Notes: generated from the sequence alone by a model not told the origin. A stretch of 64,000 nt of DNA from Streptomyces antioxidans (GCF_000968685.2 NZ_LAKD02000002.1:1-64000), one strand, 5' to 3'. Shown: positions 51,518-61,352, counted from the first letter of the stretch. Program-made: numbers and translations.

Positions 51518-51693
51518 TGCCCAACCTCCTGAACTGGCGCGACAGCTCCCACTTCGACCGCACCGGCGACAAGCCCTGCGTGATCTGCACCAAGCCCACC
51601 CCGCTCCGCTCCGACAAGGGCAAGCCCGTCCACAAGGTCTGCGCGGAGGACTGGCTGGATGCCCACTCCACACCGCAGGAGGGCCGCCGGTGA
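51517..51693 (+). CDS. Small Cys-containing AICE protein
   Basis: 58 residues from ATG 51517 with AAGGAGG 10 nt upstream. GDKPCVICTKPTPLRSDKGK PVHKVC carries a CxxC...H...C set that could bind zinc. The stop overlaps the GTG of the replication gene. Confidence 0.65.
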   Translation: MPNLLNWRDSSHFDRTGDKPCVICTKPTPLRSDKGKPVHKVCAEDWLDAHSTPQEGRR

Positions 51694-53099
51694 CCGACAC
51701 CGCCACCATGGCGGGCCTGGACCCGGCCACCCTCGCCGACGTGCTGAGGCTGGCCGGGTCTCCGGACCTCGACCGCATCCAAGACCAGATCCGCCGCAAC
51801 GGCGGCTGCGCCGACCCGATCCATCTCACCGGCTCCACCAAGACGCTCGACCCCACCACCGGCACGGTCCTGCACCACTACAGCACCGACGCCGAACCGG
51901 GCGGACGACTCCGCATCGCCTGCGGCAACCGCCGGGCCTCCCGCTGCCCGGCCTGCGCCTGGACCTACGCCGGAGACACCTACCACCTCATCCGCGCCGG
52001 ACTCGTCGGCGACACCGCCAAAGGCACCCCCGACACCGTCCGCGAACACCCCCGCGTCTTCGCCACCCTCACCGCCCCCAGCTTCGGCCCCGTCCACAAC
52101 CGCCCCACCTCCGGCTGCCGCTGCCGCACCCACCACCCCGAAGACGCCCCCGAACTGGGCACCGCCATCAACCCCGACACCTACGACTACGCGTCGGCGG
52201 TCCTGTGGAACAACCACGCCTCCGACCTGTGGCGCTACTTCACCATCTACCTGCGCCGGGAGATCGCCAAGCGGGCCGGACTCACCCAGAAAGCAGCCCG
52301 TGAGCAGTCCCGGCTGTCCTTCGGCAAGGTCGCCGAATACCAGAAGCGCGGCGCCGTCCACTTCCACGCGGTGATCCGCTTCGACGGACCCGAAGGACCG
52401 GGCACCCCGCCCCCTCACTGGGCCAGCGTCGCCCTGCTCACCGACGCCATCCGCGCCGCCGCCGCCCGCGTCGCCGTCGAGGTACCCCCCGTCGAGGACC
52501 AACCGGCCCGCACGCTGCGCTGGGGCACGCAGCTCGACGTGCAGCCGATCGGCGCCTTCGGCAACGGCGAAGAGATCACCGAACAAGCCGTCGCCTCCTA
52601 CGTGGCCAAGTACGCCACCAAGGCCGCCGAGACCACCGGCACCGTGGACCGCCGCGTCGGCAACAAGGAAGCCCTCATCTTGCTCGAGGTTCCGGACCAC
52701 CCGCGTCGGCTGATCGAAGCCTGCCTAGACCTGCACCCGCTCTACCCAGACCGCAAGCTCCTCGACTGGGCCCACATGCTCGGCTTCCGGGGCCACTTCT
52801 CCACCAAATCCCGCCGCTACTCCACCACCCTCGGGGCACTCCGACAGGCCCGCGCCGACTACCGCGCCGCCCAAGAGCGACGCGAACGCGGTCTGCCCGA
52901 CCCCGACGACCACCCCGACCCCGACGACCACCCCGAGGCCACCACCCTCGTCGTCGCGCACTGGGCCTACGCCGGACATGGCCACACCCCCGGCGAATCC
53001 TGGCTCGCCGCCAACATCCGCCGCGACATCGCCGACGCCCGCGAAACCGCCCGCCAAGCCCTGTCAGACCTACAAGCCCAGGAGGGGGACACCGCATGA
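51690..53099 (+). CDS. RepSA-type replication initiator
   Basis: 469 residues from GTG 51690 (GCAGGAGGG upstream, overlapping the previous stop). Cys pairs in RRASRCPACAWTYAGDTYHL, then FATLTAPSFGPVHN, and GAVHFHAVIRFDGP, the HUH-type metal-binding motif of rolling-circle initiators; the Tyr in AVASYVAKYATKA is the likely nicking residue. Matches RepSA-family proteins that replicate excised pSAM2-like elements. The C-terminal DPDDHPDPDDHPE is a short tandem repeat. Confidence 0.88.
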   Translation: MTDTATMAGLDPATLADVLRLAGSPDLDRIQDQIRRNGGCADPIHLTGSTKTLDPTTGTVLHHYSTDAEPGGRLRIACGNRRASRCPACAWTYAGDTYHLIRAGLVGDTAKGTPDTVREHPRVFATLTAPSFGPVHNRPTSGCRCRTHHPEDAPELGTAINPDTYDYASAVLWNNHASDLWRYFTIYLRREIAKRAGLTQKAAREQSRLSFGKVAEYQKRGAVHFHAVIRFDGPEGPGTPPPHWASVALLTDAIRAAAARVAVEVPPVEDQPARTLRWGTQLDVQPIGAFGNGEEITEQAVASYVAKYATKAAETTGTVDRRVGNKEALILLEVPDHPRRLIEACLDLHPLYPDRKLLDWAHMLGFRGHFSTKSRRYSTTLGALRQARADYRAAQERRERGLPDPDDHPDPDDHPEATTLVVAHWAYAGHGHTPGESWLAANIRRDIADARETARQALSDLQAQEGDTA

Positions 53100-53284
53100 C
53101 CGCCAACACCGAAGACCTGCTTACCGTGCCCGAAGTGATGATCCGCCTCCGACTCGGCCGCTCCAAGGTCTACGACCTGATCCGCTCCCGCCGCCTCCCC
53201 TCGATCACCATCGACCGGGCCAGGCGCATACCCGCCAGCGCCGTACGCGGCTTCATCACCGACAGGCTTGAGGAGGCTGCCTGA
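53096..53284 (+). CDS. Excisionase-like HTH protein (Xis)
   Basis: 62 residues from ATG 53096, overlapping the replication stop. LLTVPEVMIRLRLGRSKVYD then LIRSRRLPSITIDRARRIP is the MerR/excisionase-type winged helix of small Xis proteins. Located between repSA and int, with overlapping stop/start codons on both sides, as in pSAM2. Confidence 0.88.
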   Translation: MTANTEDLLTVPEVMIRLRLGRSKVYDLIRSRRLPSITIDRARRIPASAVRGFITDRLEEAA

Positions 53285-54447
53285 TGGCCGCTCAGCGCAA
53301 GCGCAACCCCAACGGGGCCGGAACCATCACCAAGCGCAAAGACGGCCGCTACCAGGCCGCTGTGTACGTTCTCCAGCCGGACGGCACCCGGGCCCGCAAG
53401 TTCGCGTACGGCAAGACGTGGGCCGAGTGCGACGCCAAGCGCCGTGTCCTGCTGGCCAAGGTAGACGGCGGTATCCCTGTGCCGACACGGTCGGCCAAGC
53501 TGAGTGAGTGGCTGCCGTACTGGCTGGAGCACATCATCAAGCTTCGCCGCAAGATCAGTACCTTCGACAAGTACGAGGCTCACGTACGGCTCTACCTGGT
53601 GCCGATGATCGGAGCCAAGCGGCTGGAGTCGCTGGGCGTCGCCGACGTGCGACGTTTCCTCGTCCAGTTGGAGAGGAAGACCACCGCCGCCACGGCCAAG
53701 GAGTCGCACCGCGTACTGCGTACCGCGCTCTCGGCTGCGTGCCGGGAAGAATTGATCACGCGCAACGTAGCCAGTCTCGTGGAGCCACCTCGGGCCAAGG
53801 GGCGAGAGCTGAGCCCGTGGACGCTGGACGAGACGCTGACGTTCCTGGCCGCCGCTCGACGCGATCCGCTCTATGCGGCCTTCGTCCTTGCCGTCACGAT
53901 GGGACTGCGCCGGGGTGAGATCGTCGGGCTTCGCTGGGCTGATGTCGACCTGGAGAAGCGTGTGCTCTATGTACGCCAGCAGACACAGCGACGGCGCGGT
54001 GTGCTGTACGACGATGACCCCAAGGGGCGACGTCGCCGGGCAGTACCGCTTCCCGTTATGTGCGTCGCTCCGCTGCGTTGGCACCGGTTGCGGCAGGCAG
54101 ACATTCGGGAGCGGGCCGGGGAGAAGTGGCAGGGTAGTGGGCACGTCTTCACCACCCGCACCGGGCGCCAGGTCGAGCCGCGCAACATCTACCGCTCCTT
54201 CACCCGAGTCGCTGAGAGCGCCGGGCTCCGGGTGATCCGACTGCACGACGCCCGGCACGGCTGCGCCACTCTGCTGACGGCCGCCGGGGTCGCTCCGCGT
54301 GTCGTGATGGAGATCCTGGGGCACAGCCAGATCAGCATCACCATGGACGTGTATACGCACGTCGTCCAGGACACCCAGCGGGAAGCCATCAGCCACATGG
54401 ACCGGCTGCTCAAGCGGCGCCCCGGCCCTGGTGGCGGCTCTGGTTGA
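53284..54447 (+). CDS. Tyrosine site-specific integrase
   Basis: 387 residues from ATG 53284. N-terminal arm-binding region (NPNGAGTITKRKDGRYQAAV), SAM-like core-binding domain (60-165) and catalytic domain with Arg in TMGLRRGEIVGLRWADVD near 205, HDARHGCATLLTAAG near 320 (HxxR), GHSQISITMDVYTHV near 350 (His, nucleophile Tyr). Integrates the element into tRNA-Arg(CCU); attR begins about 70 bp downstream. Confidence 0.95.
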   Translation: MAAQRKRNPNGAGTITKRKDGRYQAAVYVLQPDGTRARKFAYGKTWAECDAKRRVLLAKVDGGIPVPTRSAKLSEWLPYWLEHIIKLRRKISTFDKYEAHVRLYLVPMIGAKRLESLGVADVRRFLVQLERKTTAATAKESHRVLRTALSAACREELITRNVASLVEPPRAKGRELSPWTLDETLTFLAAARRDPLYAAFVLAVTMGLRRGEIVGLRWADVDLEKRVLYVRQQTQRRRGVLYDDDPKGRRRRAVPLPVMCVAPLRWHRLRQADIRERAGEKWQGSGHVFTTRTGRQVEPRNIYRSFTRVAESAGLRVIRLHDARHGCATLLTAAGVAPRVVMEILGHSQISITMDVYTHVVQDTQREAISHMDRLLKRRPGPGGGSG

Positions 54448-54458
54448 CCGCTGCCGTT

Positions 54459-54478
54459 GATGTCAGAAGTAGATGTCA
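54459..54478. promoter_or_regulatory. Integrase arm-type repeats near attR
   Basis: GATGTCA at 54459 and 54472, 13 bp apart, mirroring the pair at 45069/45082 near attL. Confidence 0.6.
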
Positions 54479-54480
54479 AA

Positions 54481-54512
54481 CGCCCCGGGCCATGATCGGC
54501 TCGGGGCGTTTT
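54481..54512. terminator. Terminator between int and tRNA-Arg
   Basis: CGCCCCG - 14 nt - CGGGGCG followed by TTTT and preceded by AAA, so it can act in both directions: end of int on plus, end of tRNA on minus. Confidence 0.8.
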
Positions 54513-54517
54513 GGCTG

Positions 54518-54560
54518 GTGCCCCCGGCAGGATTCGAACCTGCGACACCCGCTTTAGGAG
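54518..54560. other. attR: 43-bp direct repeat within tRNA-Arg
   Basis: Same 43 bp as attL. Here it forms the 3' part of the intact tRNA gene, so integration preserves the tRNA. Confidence 0.92.
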
Positions 54561-54591
54561 AGCGGTGCTCTATCCCCTGAGCTACGGAGGC
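54519..54591 (-). tRNA. tRNA-Arg (anticodon CCU)
   Basis: The minus strand starts GCCTCCGTAGCTCAGGGGAT; the anticodon loop is CTCCTAA with anticodon CCT, the T-loop is GGTTCGAATCC, and the 3' acceptor side is CGGGGGCA. The acceptor stem pairs over 7 bp with one G:U, 73 nt, followed by an encoded CCA (54516-54518). It is the integration site of the adjacent element. Confidence 0.95.
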
Positions 54592-54718
54592 CCGGCGTCG
54601 GGGCGGCGTGGTGGTGCCGTCGCGGCGCGCCGTCACAGTGTAGCGGGTCGGGTAGGTGGGCGTTCGGGTGCTCCGGGGGTGGTGAGGGGGCGAGTGGGTC
54701 CCTGGGGGCTTCGGGTGG

Positions 54719-56509
54719 TTAGGGGTTTGCTTTCAGTCCCGCTATCGGGTTCTTCAGGGTGCCGATCAGCTGGAGTGCGCCGGCCGGGTCCTGGAGGTCT
54801 ACCATTTCGCGGTTGTTGCGGAGCTGGAGGCGGTTGAGGCAGGAGAGGGCGAAGTCCTGGGCGAACATGTCGTACTGGGTGAACTTGTCCGCGAGGTGGG
54901 GGGCCGAGCGCTGGTAGGACAGGACGCAGTCGGCGACCGTCTGCCAGAAGGTGTCTTCCTCCAGTAGGCCCTCGCTGACGAGGATGCCGTTGAGGAAGCG
55001 GAGGAAGCAGTCGAAGACGTCCGTGAAGATCGAGAGGAGTTTCTTGTCCTCGGGGACGTCTACGCGGATGCGTTCCACGGTCGGGGGGAGGACCGCGGTG
55101 GGGTCCATGACGGCGATCTCCTCGGCGATGTCCTTGAAGATCACGCGCTGGACGGCGCCGTCCTCGATCACCAGGATGACGTTCTCGCCGTGCGGCATGA
55201 AGACCAGGTCGTAGGCGTAGAAGCTGTGCAGCACCGGGGTGAGGTACGCGTCCAGGTAGCGGCGTAGCCAGGTGGCGGGGGTGAGGCCGGATTCCTCGAT
55301 GAGGGCGCTGACGAAGGAGGCGCCGTCGGGGTCGGTGTGGAGGAGGGAGGCCATCGTGGCCAGGCGCTGGCCGGGTTCCAGGGACGGGACGGGGCTCTCG
55401 CGCCACAGGGCCGCCAGCATCTTGCGGTACGGCGAGCCCTTCGCCGTGGCCGTCTCGTACTGGCGGTGGTGGTAGCCGATGGCGGCTCGTTCCCGGATGA
55501 TGGAGAAGCCCTTCGACCGGAAGGTCTCGTCCGAGGCGATCAGGGACGCCAGCCAGTCGTTGATGGCCGGTGTCGCCTCCATGTACGCCGCCGACAGGCC
55601 CCGCATGAAGCCCATGTTCAGCACCGACAGCGCGGTCTTCACATAGTGCTTGGACGGGTCGCTGGTGTTGAAGAACGTCCGGATCGACTGCTGGGCCAGG
55701 TAGTCGTCGTCGCCGGGGCCCAGGCATACCAGGTGGTGCCGGGCGACCTCGGCGGCGAAGCTGACCGACAGCTTGTTCCACCACTGCCAGGGGTGCACCG
55801 GCAGCAGGTGGTAGTCGGCCGGGTCCAGGCCGAGGTCGGTGAGGGTCCGTGCGAAGCGGGCGCGGGTTTCCTCGCTCAGTTCGGAGTGGATCAGGGCGTC
55901 GTAGTCCAGGTCCGCGGAGGACGTGAAGGTGGAGCGGTCGCGGCGGGCGGCGAGCCAGATCAGCTGGACGGGACTCGCGGTCTCGGGGGCGTACGAGAGG
56001 TACTCGTGGATGCCGAAGCCCAGGCGGCCGTTGTTGGCGACGAAGCAGGGGTGGCCCTCGGTCATCCCCGTCTCGATCTCCTGGAAGCCGGACTTGGCCA
56101 GCTGTGCGGCGGCCTCCGGCTCGCCCGCCAGTTTGAAGGCCGTCCCGGACAGAGTGGAGCTGATCTCCTCGAGGTAGACCGGGAGGATGTCCTCGCTCAG
56201 GCCGAGCCGCCCGCGCAGCTCGATGAAGAAGTCCAGCGCGTCCAGGGGGAGTTCGGTGCCGGTCCGGTCGTGGCGGGTGATGCTGTCCGCCTCGACCAGC
56301 CAGTGGTCCAGGGCGAGGACCTGAGCGGCGAAGCGGTAGGTCACCGCCCCGTCGTCGCTGGTCACGGCGTAGCGGCCGTCGGGGCCGAGGAGCTCGGGCG
56401 TGAGCAGGCGCTCATGGGTGAACTCGGCGAGGGCCTTGCGGATGAGGAGGCGGCCCGCCCGGTCCCATAGGTCGGGGGCGAGGTGGGCGACGGCGTCGCG
56501 GGGGCTCAT
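54719..56509 (-). CDS. desD: Desferrioxamine synthetase (NIS synthetase, DesD)
   Basis: 596 residues from ATG 56509, overlapping the desC stop (ATGA). IucA/IucC fold: GHPCFVANNGRLGFGIHEYL near 155 (ATP binding), LLPVHPWQWWNKLSVSFAAE near 235, HYVKTALSVLNMGFMRGLSA near 290, then FVFMPHGENVILVIEDG-like LVFMPHGENVILVIEDGAVQ near 415. Condenses and cyclises hydroxamate units to desferrioxamine E/B using ATP. Last gene of desEFABCD. Confidence 0.95.
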   Translation of the reverse strand: MSPRDAVAHLAPDLWDRAGRLLIRKALAEFTHERLLTPELLGPDGRYAVTSDDGAVTYRFAAQVLALDHWLVEADSITRHDRTGTELPLDALDFFIELRGRLGLSEDILPVYLEEISSTLSGTAFKLAGEPEAAAQLAKSGFQEIETGMTEGHPCFVANNGRLGFGIHEYLSYAPETASPVQLIWLAARRDRSTFTSSADLDYDALIHSELSEETRARFARTLTDLGLDPADYHLLPVHPWQWWNKLSVSFAAEVARHHLVCLGPGDDDYLAQQSIRTFFNTSDPSKHYVKTALSVLNMGFMRGLSAAYMEATPAINDWLASLIASDETFRSKGFSIIRERAAIGYHHRQYETATAKGSPYRKMLAALWRESPVPSLEPGQRLATMASLLHTDPDGASFVSALIEESGLTPATWLRRYLDAYLTPVLHSFYAYDLVFMPHGENVILVIEDGAVQRVIFKDIAEEIAVMDPTAVLPPTVERIRVDVPEDKKLLSIFTDVFDCFLRFLNGILVSEGLLEEDTFWQTVADCVLSYQRSAPHLADKFTQYDMFAQDFALSCLNRLQLRNNREMVDLQDPAGALQLIGTLKNPIAGLKANP

Positions 56510-57249
56510 CGGGTCACTCCTTGGGCGTCGCGGGTGGTGTGGGTGGTGTGGGTGTCGCGGTCGGCCCGGTTGGTCTGAGTGGTCTGGGCGTCCCGGTCGG
56601 TCTGTCCGTCCCGACCACCCCCGTCGTCCCGACCACCCCCGTCAGCCCGTGTCCCCCGTCCCCTCCGTACCGCATCCGCGGCAAGCGCCGCGCGCGCCGT
56701 CTCGAATCGCTCGCGGGTGCAGATGCTGAGGTACGCGTCCTTCTCGGGTTTGGCGATCCGCTCGACGATCTCGAAGCCCACGGCCGCGTTGAGCGCGTGC
56801 ACCGCGTCGTTGCGCACATCCGGCTCCACGACCACGCGCCGGACGTGCGGGTCGGAGAAGCAGAACTCCATGACGGCCGTGATCACGGCGAGGGTGAAGC
56901 CGTGCACCGGGGTGTCGGTCGGCGCGCACAGGAAGTGCATGCCGACGTCCCCGGGCCGGGACGGGTAGAGACCGGCGAGTTCCACCCGCGACGGGTCGTA
57001 GCGCTCGGCCAGGAACGCCGGGCGCCCCTCGTGCAGGCCCATGAACGCGTCATGGTGCGGATGCTCGTGGATCCTGCGGTACTCGGCGGCGACCTCCGCC
57101 TCGTCCGCCTCCCGCATCATCCAGTACGACGCCTTGGGGTGGGTCACCCAGCCGTGCAGCAGCGCGGCTTCGGTCGCCGGGTCCAGGTCGCGCAGGGCGA
57201 AGGTACCCAGGCGCGAGTCGGTGTGCTCGAAGAACGGCGAGGGGGTCAT
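56506..57249 (-). CDS. desC: Desferrioxamine acyltransferase (GNAT, DesC)
   Basis: 247 residues from ATG 57249. GNAT/IucB-type acyltransferase: [64 protein letters not shown]. Transfers succinyl or acetyl from CoA to N-hydroxycadaverine. Catalytic domain ends near residue 195; the last ~50 residues are repetitive Asp/Gly/Thr/Arg-rich ([20 protein letters not shown]). Start overlaps the desB stop. Confidence 0.93.
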   Translation of the reverse strand: MTPSPFFEHTDSRLGTFALRDLDPATEAALLHGWVTHPKASYWMMREADEAEVAAEYRRIHEHPHHDAFMGLHEGRPAFLAERYDPSRVELAGLYPSRPGDVGMHFLCAPTDTPVHGFTLAVITAVMEFCFSDPHVRRVVVEPDVRNDAVHALNAAVGFEIVERIAKPEKDAYLSICTRERFETARAALAADAVRRGRGTRADGGGRDDGGGRDGQTDRDAQTTQTNRADRDTHTTHTTRDAQGVTR

Positions 57250-58553
57250 GACACGGCTCCTTCCGGTGCGCCGAACTCCTGGAAGGCGATGGACTTCTCC
57301 ACCGGATAGTGCTCCCGCCCCAGCAGCTCACGGATGATCCACGAGTTGCGGTACGGGCCCATGCCCAGATCCGGGGAGGTCAGGCTGTGGGCGTGGGTGG
57401 CGCCGTTCTGGAGGAAGATGCCGCGCCCGGTGGTGTCGACGCTGTAGTTGCGGGCGACGTCGAAGCGGCCGTGGCGGTCCCAGCGGACGCGGTCGCGCAC
57501 CGGGTCCAGGAAGGCGGGCACCTGGTAGCGGTAGCCGGTGGCCAGGACGAGGCCCTGGGTGGTGAGCGAGAAGTCCCGCTCCTGCTCGGTGTGGCGCAGC
57601 CCGAGGGTGTACGTGGCGGACTGCTCGTCGTACGCCGCGTCGGTGAGCGCGGTGTTGGTCAGCATTCGCGTGGGTACCGGGCCGGTCACGCTCTTCTGGT
57701 ACAGGAGGTCGAAGATGCCGTTGATGAGGTCGGCGTCGATCCCCTTGAACAGGCCCTTCTGCTCACCCTCCAGCCGGTAGCGGGTGTCCTCGGGCAGCGC
57801 GTGGAAGTAGTCCACGTACTCGGGCGAGGTCATCTCCAGGGTGAGTTTGGTGTACTCCAGCGGGAAGAAGCGCGGGGAGCGGGTCACCCAGTTCAGCCGG
57901 TAGCCGTGGGTGTCGATGTCGGCGAGCAGATCCTGGTAGATCTCGGCCGCGCTCTGGCCGCTGCCGACGATGGTGATGGACTCCTTGGACTGCAGTGCCC
58001 GCTTGTTCGCCAGGTAGTCGGTGTTGTGCAGCAGATCGCCGCCCAGGCCCCGGCACACCTCGGGCAGATACGGCGGGGTGCCGGTGCCCAGCACCAGGTG
58101 GCGGGCGCGGTGGGTGGTGGTCTCGCCGCTGGCGGGGCGCAGGGCGCGCACCGTGTAGAGGCCGTCGGCCTCGTCGTACTCGACGCCGGTCACCTGGTGG
58201 CCGAAGCGGATGGACGGGAGCTTCGCGGCGGCCCAGCGGCAGTAGTCGTTGTACTCGGCGCGCAGCGGATAGAAGATCTCGCGTATGTAGAAGGAGTACA
58301 GCCGCCCCGATTCCTTGAGGTAGTTGAGGAAGGAGTACGGGGAGGTGGGATCGGCCAGGGTCACCAGGTCGGCCATGAACGGGGTCTGGAGGGTGACGCC
58401 GTCCAGCAGCATGCCCGGATGCCAGTCGAAGTCGGGCTTGCTCTCCAGGAACAGCCCGTCGAGTTCGTCGATCGGCTCGGTGAGGCAGGCGAGGCCCAGG
58501 TTGTAGGGGCCGAGCCCGACCGCGATGAAGTCATGGGTGTGCGGGGTGGGCAC
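57246..58553 (-). CDS. desB: Cadaverine N-hydroxylase (DesB)
   Basis: 435 residues from ATG 58553. FAD motif [11 protein letters not shown] near 12, NADPH motif [20 protein letters not shown] near 200, and the [11 protein letters not shown] motif near 350 define the lysine/ornithine N-monooxygenase family. Hydroxylates cadaverine with NADPH and oxygen as the second desferrioxamine step. 27 bp after desA. Confidence 0.95.
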   Translation of the reverse strand: MPTPHTHDFIAVGLGPYNLGLACLTEPIDELDGLFLESKPDFDWHPGMLLDGVTLQTPFMADLVTLADPTSPYSFLNYLKESGRLYSFYIREIFYPLRAEYNDYCRWAAAKLPSIRFGHQVTGVEYDEADGLYTVRALRPASGETTTHRARHLVLGTGTPPYLPEVCRGLGGDLLHNTDYLANKRALQSKESITIVGSGQSAAEIYQDLLADIDTHGYRLNWVTRSPRFFPLEYTKLTLEMTSPEYVDYFHALPEDTRYRLEGEQKGLFKGIDADLINGIFDLLYQKSVTGPVPTRMLTNTALTDAAYDEQSATYTLGLRHTEQERDFSLTTQGLVLATGYRYQVPAFLDPVRDRVRWDRHGRFDVARNYSVDTTGRGIFLQNGATHAHSLTSPDLGMGPYRNSWIIRELLGREHYPVEKSIAFQEFGAPEGAVS

Positions 58554-58580
58554 GAGGATCTCCGGCGGGGGTGAGGGGGC

Positions 58581-60167
58581 TCAGCTGGCGCGCGAGTGGC
58601 GGGGTCCGCCGAGCTCGGGCTCGATGTGGAGGGCCAGGTACTGACCGGCGTGTTCGGCCAGCAGGTCGAGGACGTACGCGATGTCCCTCAGCGAGGTCTC
58701 CGGGTTGAGCAGGGTGAACTTGAGGTAGTGACGGCCGTCGACGACGGTCCCGGCGACGACCGCCGCACCGGAGGCGGCCAGCGCCTCCCGGGCGTGCAGA
58801 TTGGCGCGGTCGACGAGGTCCGGGTTCAACGGCCCGCCGGACGGCGGTACGTAGCGGAAGACCAGCGTGGACAGCTGGGGCTCGGTGACCACCTCGTAGC
58901 GCGGATCGGTGTCCAGCAGGGACCATGCCCCGGCGGCCCGCTCCACCACCTCGTCGAAGAGCGCCCCGACGGCGTCCGCGCCCATGATCCGCAGGGTCAG
59001 CCAGAGCTTGAGCGCGTCGAAGCGGCGGGTGGTCTGGATGGACTTGTCCACCTGGTTGGGGATCAGTTTCCGGGCGCTGCGCTCGGGGTTGAGGTAGTCC
59101 GCGTGGTACGTGGCGTGGCTGAGCGTGGCGCGGTCGCGGACCAGGACGGCGCTGGAGCTGACCGGCTGGAAGAAGGACTTGTGGTAGTCCACGGTCACCG
59201 AGTCGGCGCGCTCGATGCCGTCCAGGAGGTGGCGGCGGGTCGGGGAGGCCAGCAGCCCACAGCCGTACGCGGCGTCCACGTGCAGCCAGGTGCCGTGCCG
59301 CGCGCTGAGCTCGGCGATCTCGGGCAGCGGGTCGATGGAGCCGAAGTCGGTGGTGCCCGCGGTGGCCACGACGGCCATGACGATCAGGCCCTCGCGGCGG
59401 CAGCGGTCCAGCTCATGGGCGAGGGAGACGGTCCGCATCCGGCGGTCCTGGTCGCAGGGGACCGGGATGACGGCCTCGTAGCCGAGCCCCAGGATGGCGG
59501 CGGCCTTCTGGATGGAGAAGTGGCTGACCTGGGAGGTGAGGATGCGCAGCCGGGGCAGGAGCGCGGATTTGGCGATCGTCTCGCCGGCGGCGACGGCCTT
59601 CTTCTCGGCCAGGGCGCAGGCCTCGTCGCGGGCCAGCAGCATCGCCTGGAGATTGGACTGGGTGCCGCCGCTGGTGAAGATGCCGTCCGCGGCCTCGCCG
59701 AGGCCGATGCGCTCGGCGGTCCAGTCGATCAGCCGACGCTCGATCAGGGTGCCGCCGGCGCTCTGGTCCCAGGTGTCGAGCGAGGAGTTGACGGCGGAGA
59801 GTACGGCCTCGCCCAGCAGTGCGGGGATCACCACGGGGCAGTTGAGGTGGGCCAGATAGCGCGGGTGGTGGAAGTAGACGGCGTCCTTGAGGTAGACGCC
59901 CTCCAGCTCCTTGAGCGCGGCGTCCGGATCGCCGAGCGGGCGCTCCAGGTCGATCGCGGAGACCTCGGGGGCGAGGTCGGCGGGGGTGACGCCGGTGAAG
60001 GGGCGCTCGGTGCGGGCGACGGTGGCGGCCACCAGGCTGACGCCGTCGGTCACGGAACGCCGATAGCGTTCCGCCGTACGGCCGTTGAAGAGGTGGGCCC
60101 TGCCATCCGCCGCCCCGGGTATCGGCTCCGGCGACGGGTCCTCAGCGGTCTGCGCGAGGAAACTCAC
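58581..60167 (-). CDS. desA: Lysine decarboxylase (PLP, DesA)
   Basis: 528 residues from GTG 60167 (GAAGGGACAGACC upstream). PLP group II decarboxylase: FTSGGTQSNLQAMLLARDEA near 165, HVDAAYGCGLL near 325 (cofactor Asp), SVTVDYHKSFFQPVSSSAVL near 355 (Schiff-base Lys). Converts lysine to cadaverine, the first committed step. About 50 residues longer at the N-terminus than some homologues, so an internal start cannot be excluded. The 300 bp upstream are extremely GC-rich with no visible iron box. Confidence 0.93.
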   Translation of the reverse strand: MSFLAQTAEDPSPEPIPGAADGRAHLFNGRTAERYRRSVTDGVSLVAATVARTERPFTGVTPADLAPEVSAIDLERPLGDPDAALKELEGVYLKDAVYFHHPRYLAHLNCPVVIPALLGEAVLSAVNSSLDTWDQSAGGTLIERRLIDWTAERIGLGEAADGIFTSGGTQSNLQAMLLARDEACALAEKKAVAAGETIAKSALLPRLRILTSQVSHFSIQKAAAILGLGYEAVIPVPCDQDRRMRTVSLAHELDRCRREGLIVMAVVATAGTTDFGSIDPLPEIAELSARHGTWLHVDAAYGCGLLASPTRRHLLDGIERADSVTVDYHKSFFQPVSSSAVLVRDRATLSHATYHADYLNPERSARKLIPNQVDKSIQTTRRFDALKLWLTLRIMGADAVGALFDEVVERAAGAWSLLDTDPRYEVVTEPQLSTLVFRYVPPSGGPLNPDLVDRANLHAREALAASGAAVVAGTVVDGRHYLKFTLLNPETSLRDIAYVLDLLAEHAGQYLALHIEPELGGPRHSRAS

Positions 60168-60467
60168 GGTCTGTCCCTTCTGGAAACGAGCATGCGGGCG
60201 TGCGGATGGCCCGGGCATGCGAATGGGTGGGGGGAAGCGGCCCGCGGGCTGTGGGGGAGGGGTGGCCCGCGGCCTGACGGCACGGTGGGCGTGCGGGGGC
60301 GCCGGACCTGGCGGCGGGCGCGCCGGGGGCGCGCCGAGCGGCCGGCCGCCTGGCGTCCAGCGGTCGGTCCTGTGCGGTCCTTGAGACGGATTCAGTTGTG
60401 GGGTTGGGCTGTGCGGTGTGGTTGTGGATCCGGCTGTGGGGCGGAGAGCGGGTACGGCGGTGGGGGG

Positions 60468-61352
60468 TCAGTCGTCGGTCGCGGGGCCGGTGCCCGACAC
60501 GGCCTCCTCGACGAGCTGCTCCTCACAGGCGCCCAGCCGCCAGTAGCCGGTGAAGGTGACCGCCTTACGGTCGACGCCGCGCTCGCGCACCAGGTGGCGG
60601 CGGAGCGCCTTGACCGTTCCGGCCTCGCCCGCGATCCAGGCGTACGGCGTGCCGGAGGGCAGCTCGGCCGCGCCCACCGCGTCCAGCAGCAGGGCGGAGC
60701 GCGGGGTGCCGGGGGCCACGGCGTCCCGGACCAGCCAGGTGATCTCGGCTTTCGCTCCGGTGTGCAGCTCCTGGATGTCGTCTGCGTGCTGGACCTCGAG
60801 CCACACCCGTACGGGGAAGTCGGCGGGCAGCCATTCGAGGATGCCCGCGATGGCGGGCAGCGCGGTCTCGTCGCCGGTGATCAGGGCCCAGTCGGTCCCT
60901 GACGGCGGCCGGAAGTCCACCCCGCCGTTGTCCTCCACCACCGGGCCCAGCAGGGTGACGCGGTCGCCGGGCTCGGCGCGCGCGGCCCAGCGGGCGGCCG
61001 GGCCGCTGTCGTGGTGCAGCGCGAAGTCCACGTCGATCTCGTCGGGGTCGCGCCGCTGTTGGCGCACCGTGTACGAGCGCATGATGCCGCGTTCGGCCGG
61101 GTCCATCGCCCGCCAGGTGGTGAACCAGCCCTCCCCGGCCTCGACCGGCACCACCGGGGCGGGCTGGCCGGGGTGCGGCAGGAAGAGTTTGAAGCGCTGG
61201 TCGCGGCCGCCGCTGGTGAAGTCCTTCAGACAGGTGCCGCCGAAGGTGATCCGCGCCATGGACGGTCCGAGCGAGCGGGTCCTTACGACCCGCGCGTCGA
61301 AGAACCGGAACGGTACGGCGGTGGTGGCGGTCTTGATGGCTGCGGTGGTCAT
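60468..61352 (-). CDS. desF: Siderophore-interacting protein / ferric reductase (DesF)
   Basis: 294 residues from ATG 61352. FAD-binding-9 domain with [20 protein letters not shown] near 92 (flavin RxYS/T motif) and the SIP NAD(P)H domain ([45 protein letters not shown] at the end). Reduces ferric siderophore in the cytoplasm to release iron. Position between desE and desA matches desF of S. coelicolor. Confidence 0.93.
   Translation of the reverse strand: MTTAAIKTATTAVPFRFFDARVVRTRSLGPSMARITFGGTCLKDFTSGGRDQRFKLFLPHPGQPAPVVPVEAGEGWFTTWRAMDPAERGIMRSYTVRQQRRDPDEIDVDFALHHDSGPAARWAARAEPGDRVTLLGPVVEDNGGVDFRPPSGTDWALITGDETALPAIAGILEWLPADFPVRVWLEVQHADDIQELHTGAKAEITWLVRDAVAPGTPRSALLLDAVGAAELPSGTPYAWIAGEAGTVKALRRHLVRERGVDRKAVTFTGYWRLGACEEQLVEEAVSGTGPATDD

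Larger units (their letters stand above)
44927..54560. mobile_element. Integrated AICE (pSAM2-like), 9.6 kb
   Basis: Bounded by 43-bp perfect direct repeats consisting of the 3' part of tRNA-Arg(CCU). It carries, in order: NERD protein, GntR repressor, transfer (FtsK-like) and spread genes, a RepSA-type initiator, Xis and a tyrosine integrase next to attR. This gene order is the hallmark of actinomycete integrative and conjugative elements related to pSAM2. All core modules look intact, so the element may be mobile. Confidence 0.92.

Noticed and set aside
58596..60902. 768-codon plus-strand ORF antisense to desA
   Set aside because: Val/Gly/Asp-rich shadow of desA with no recognisable motif.
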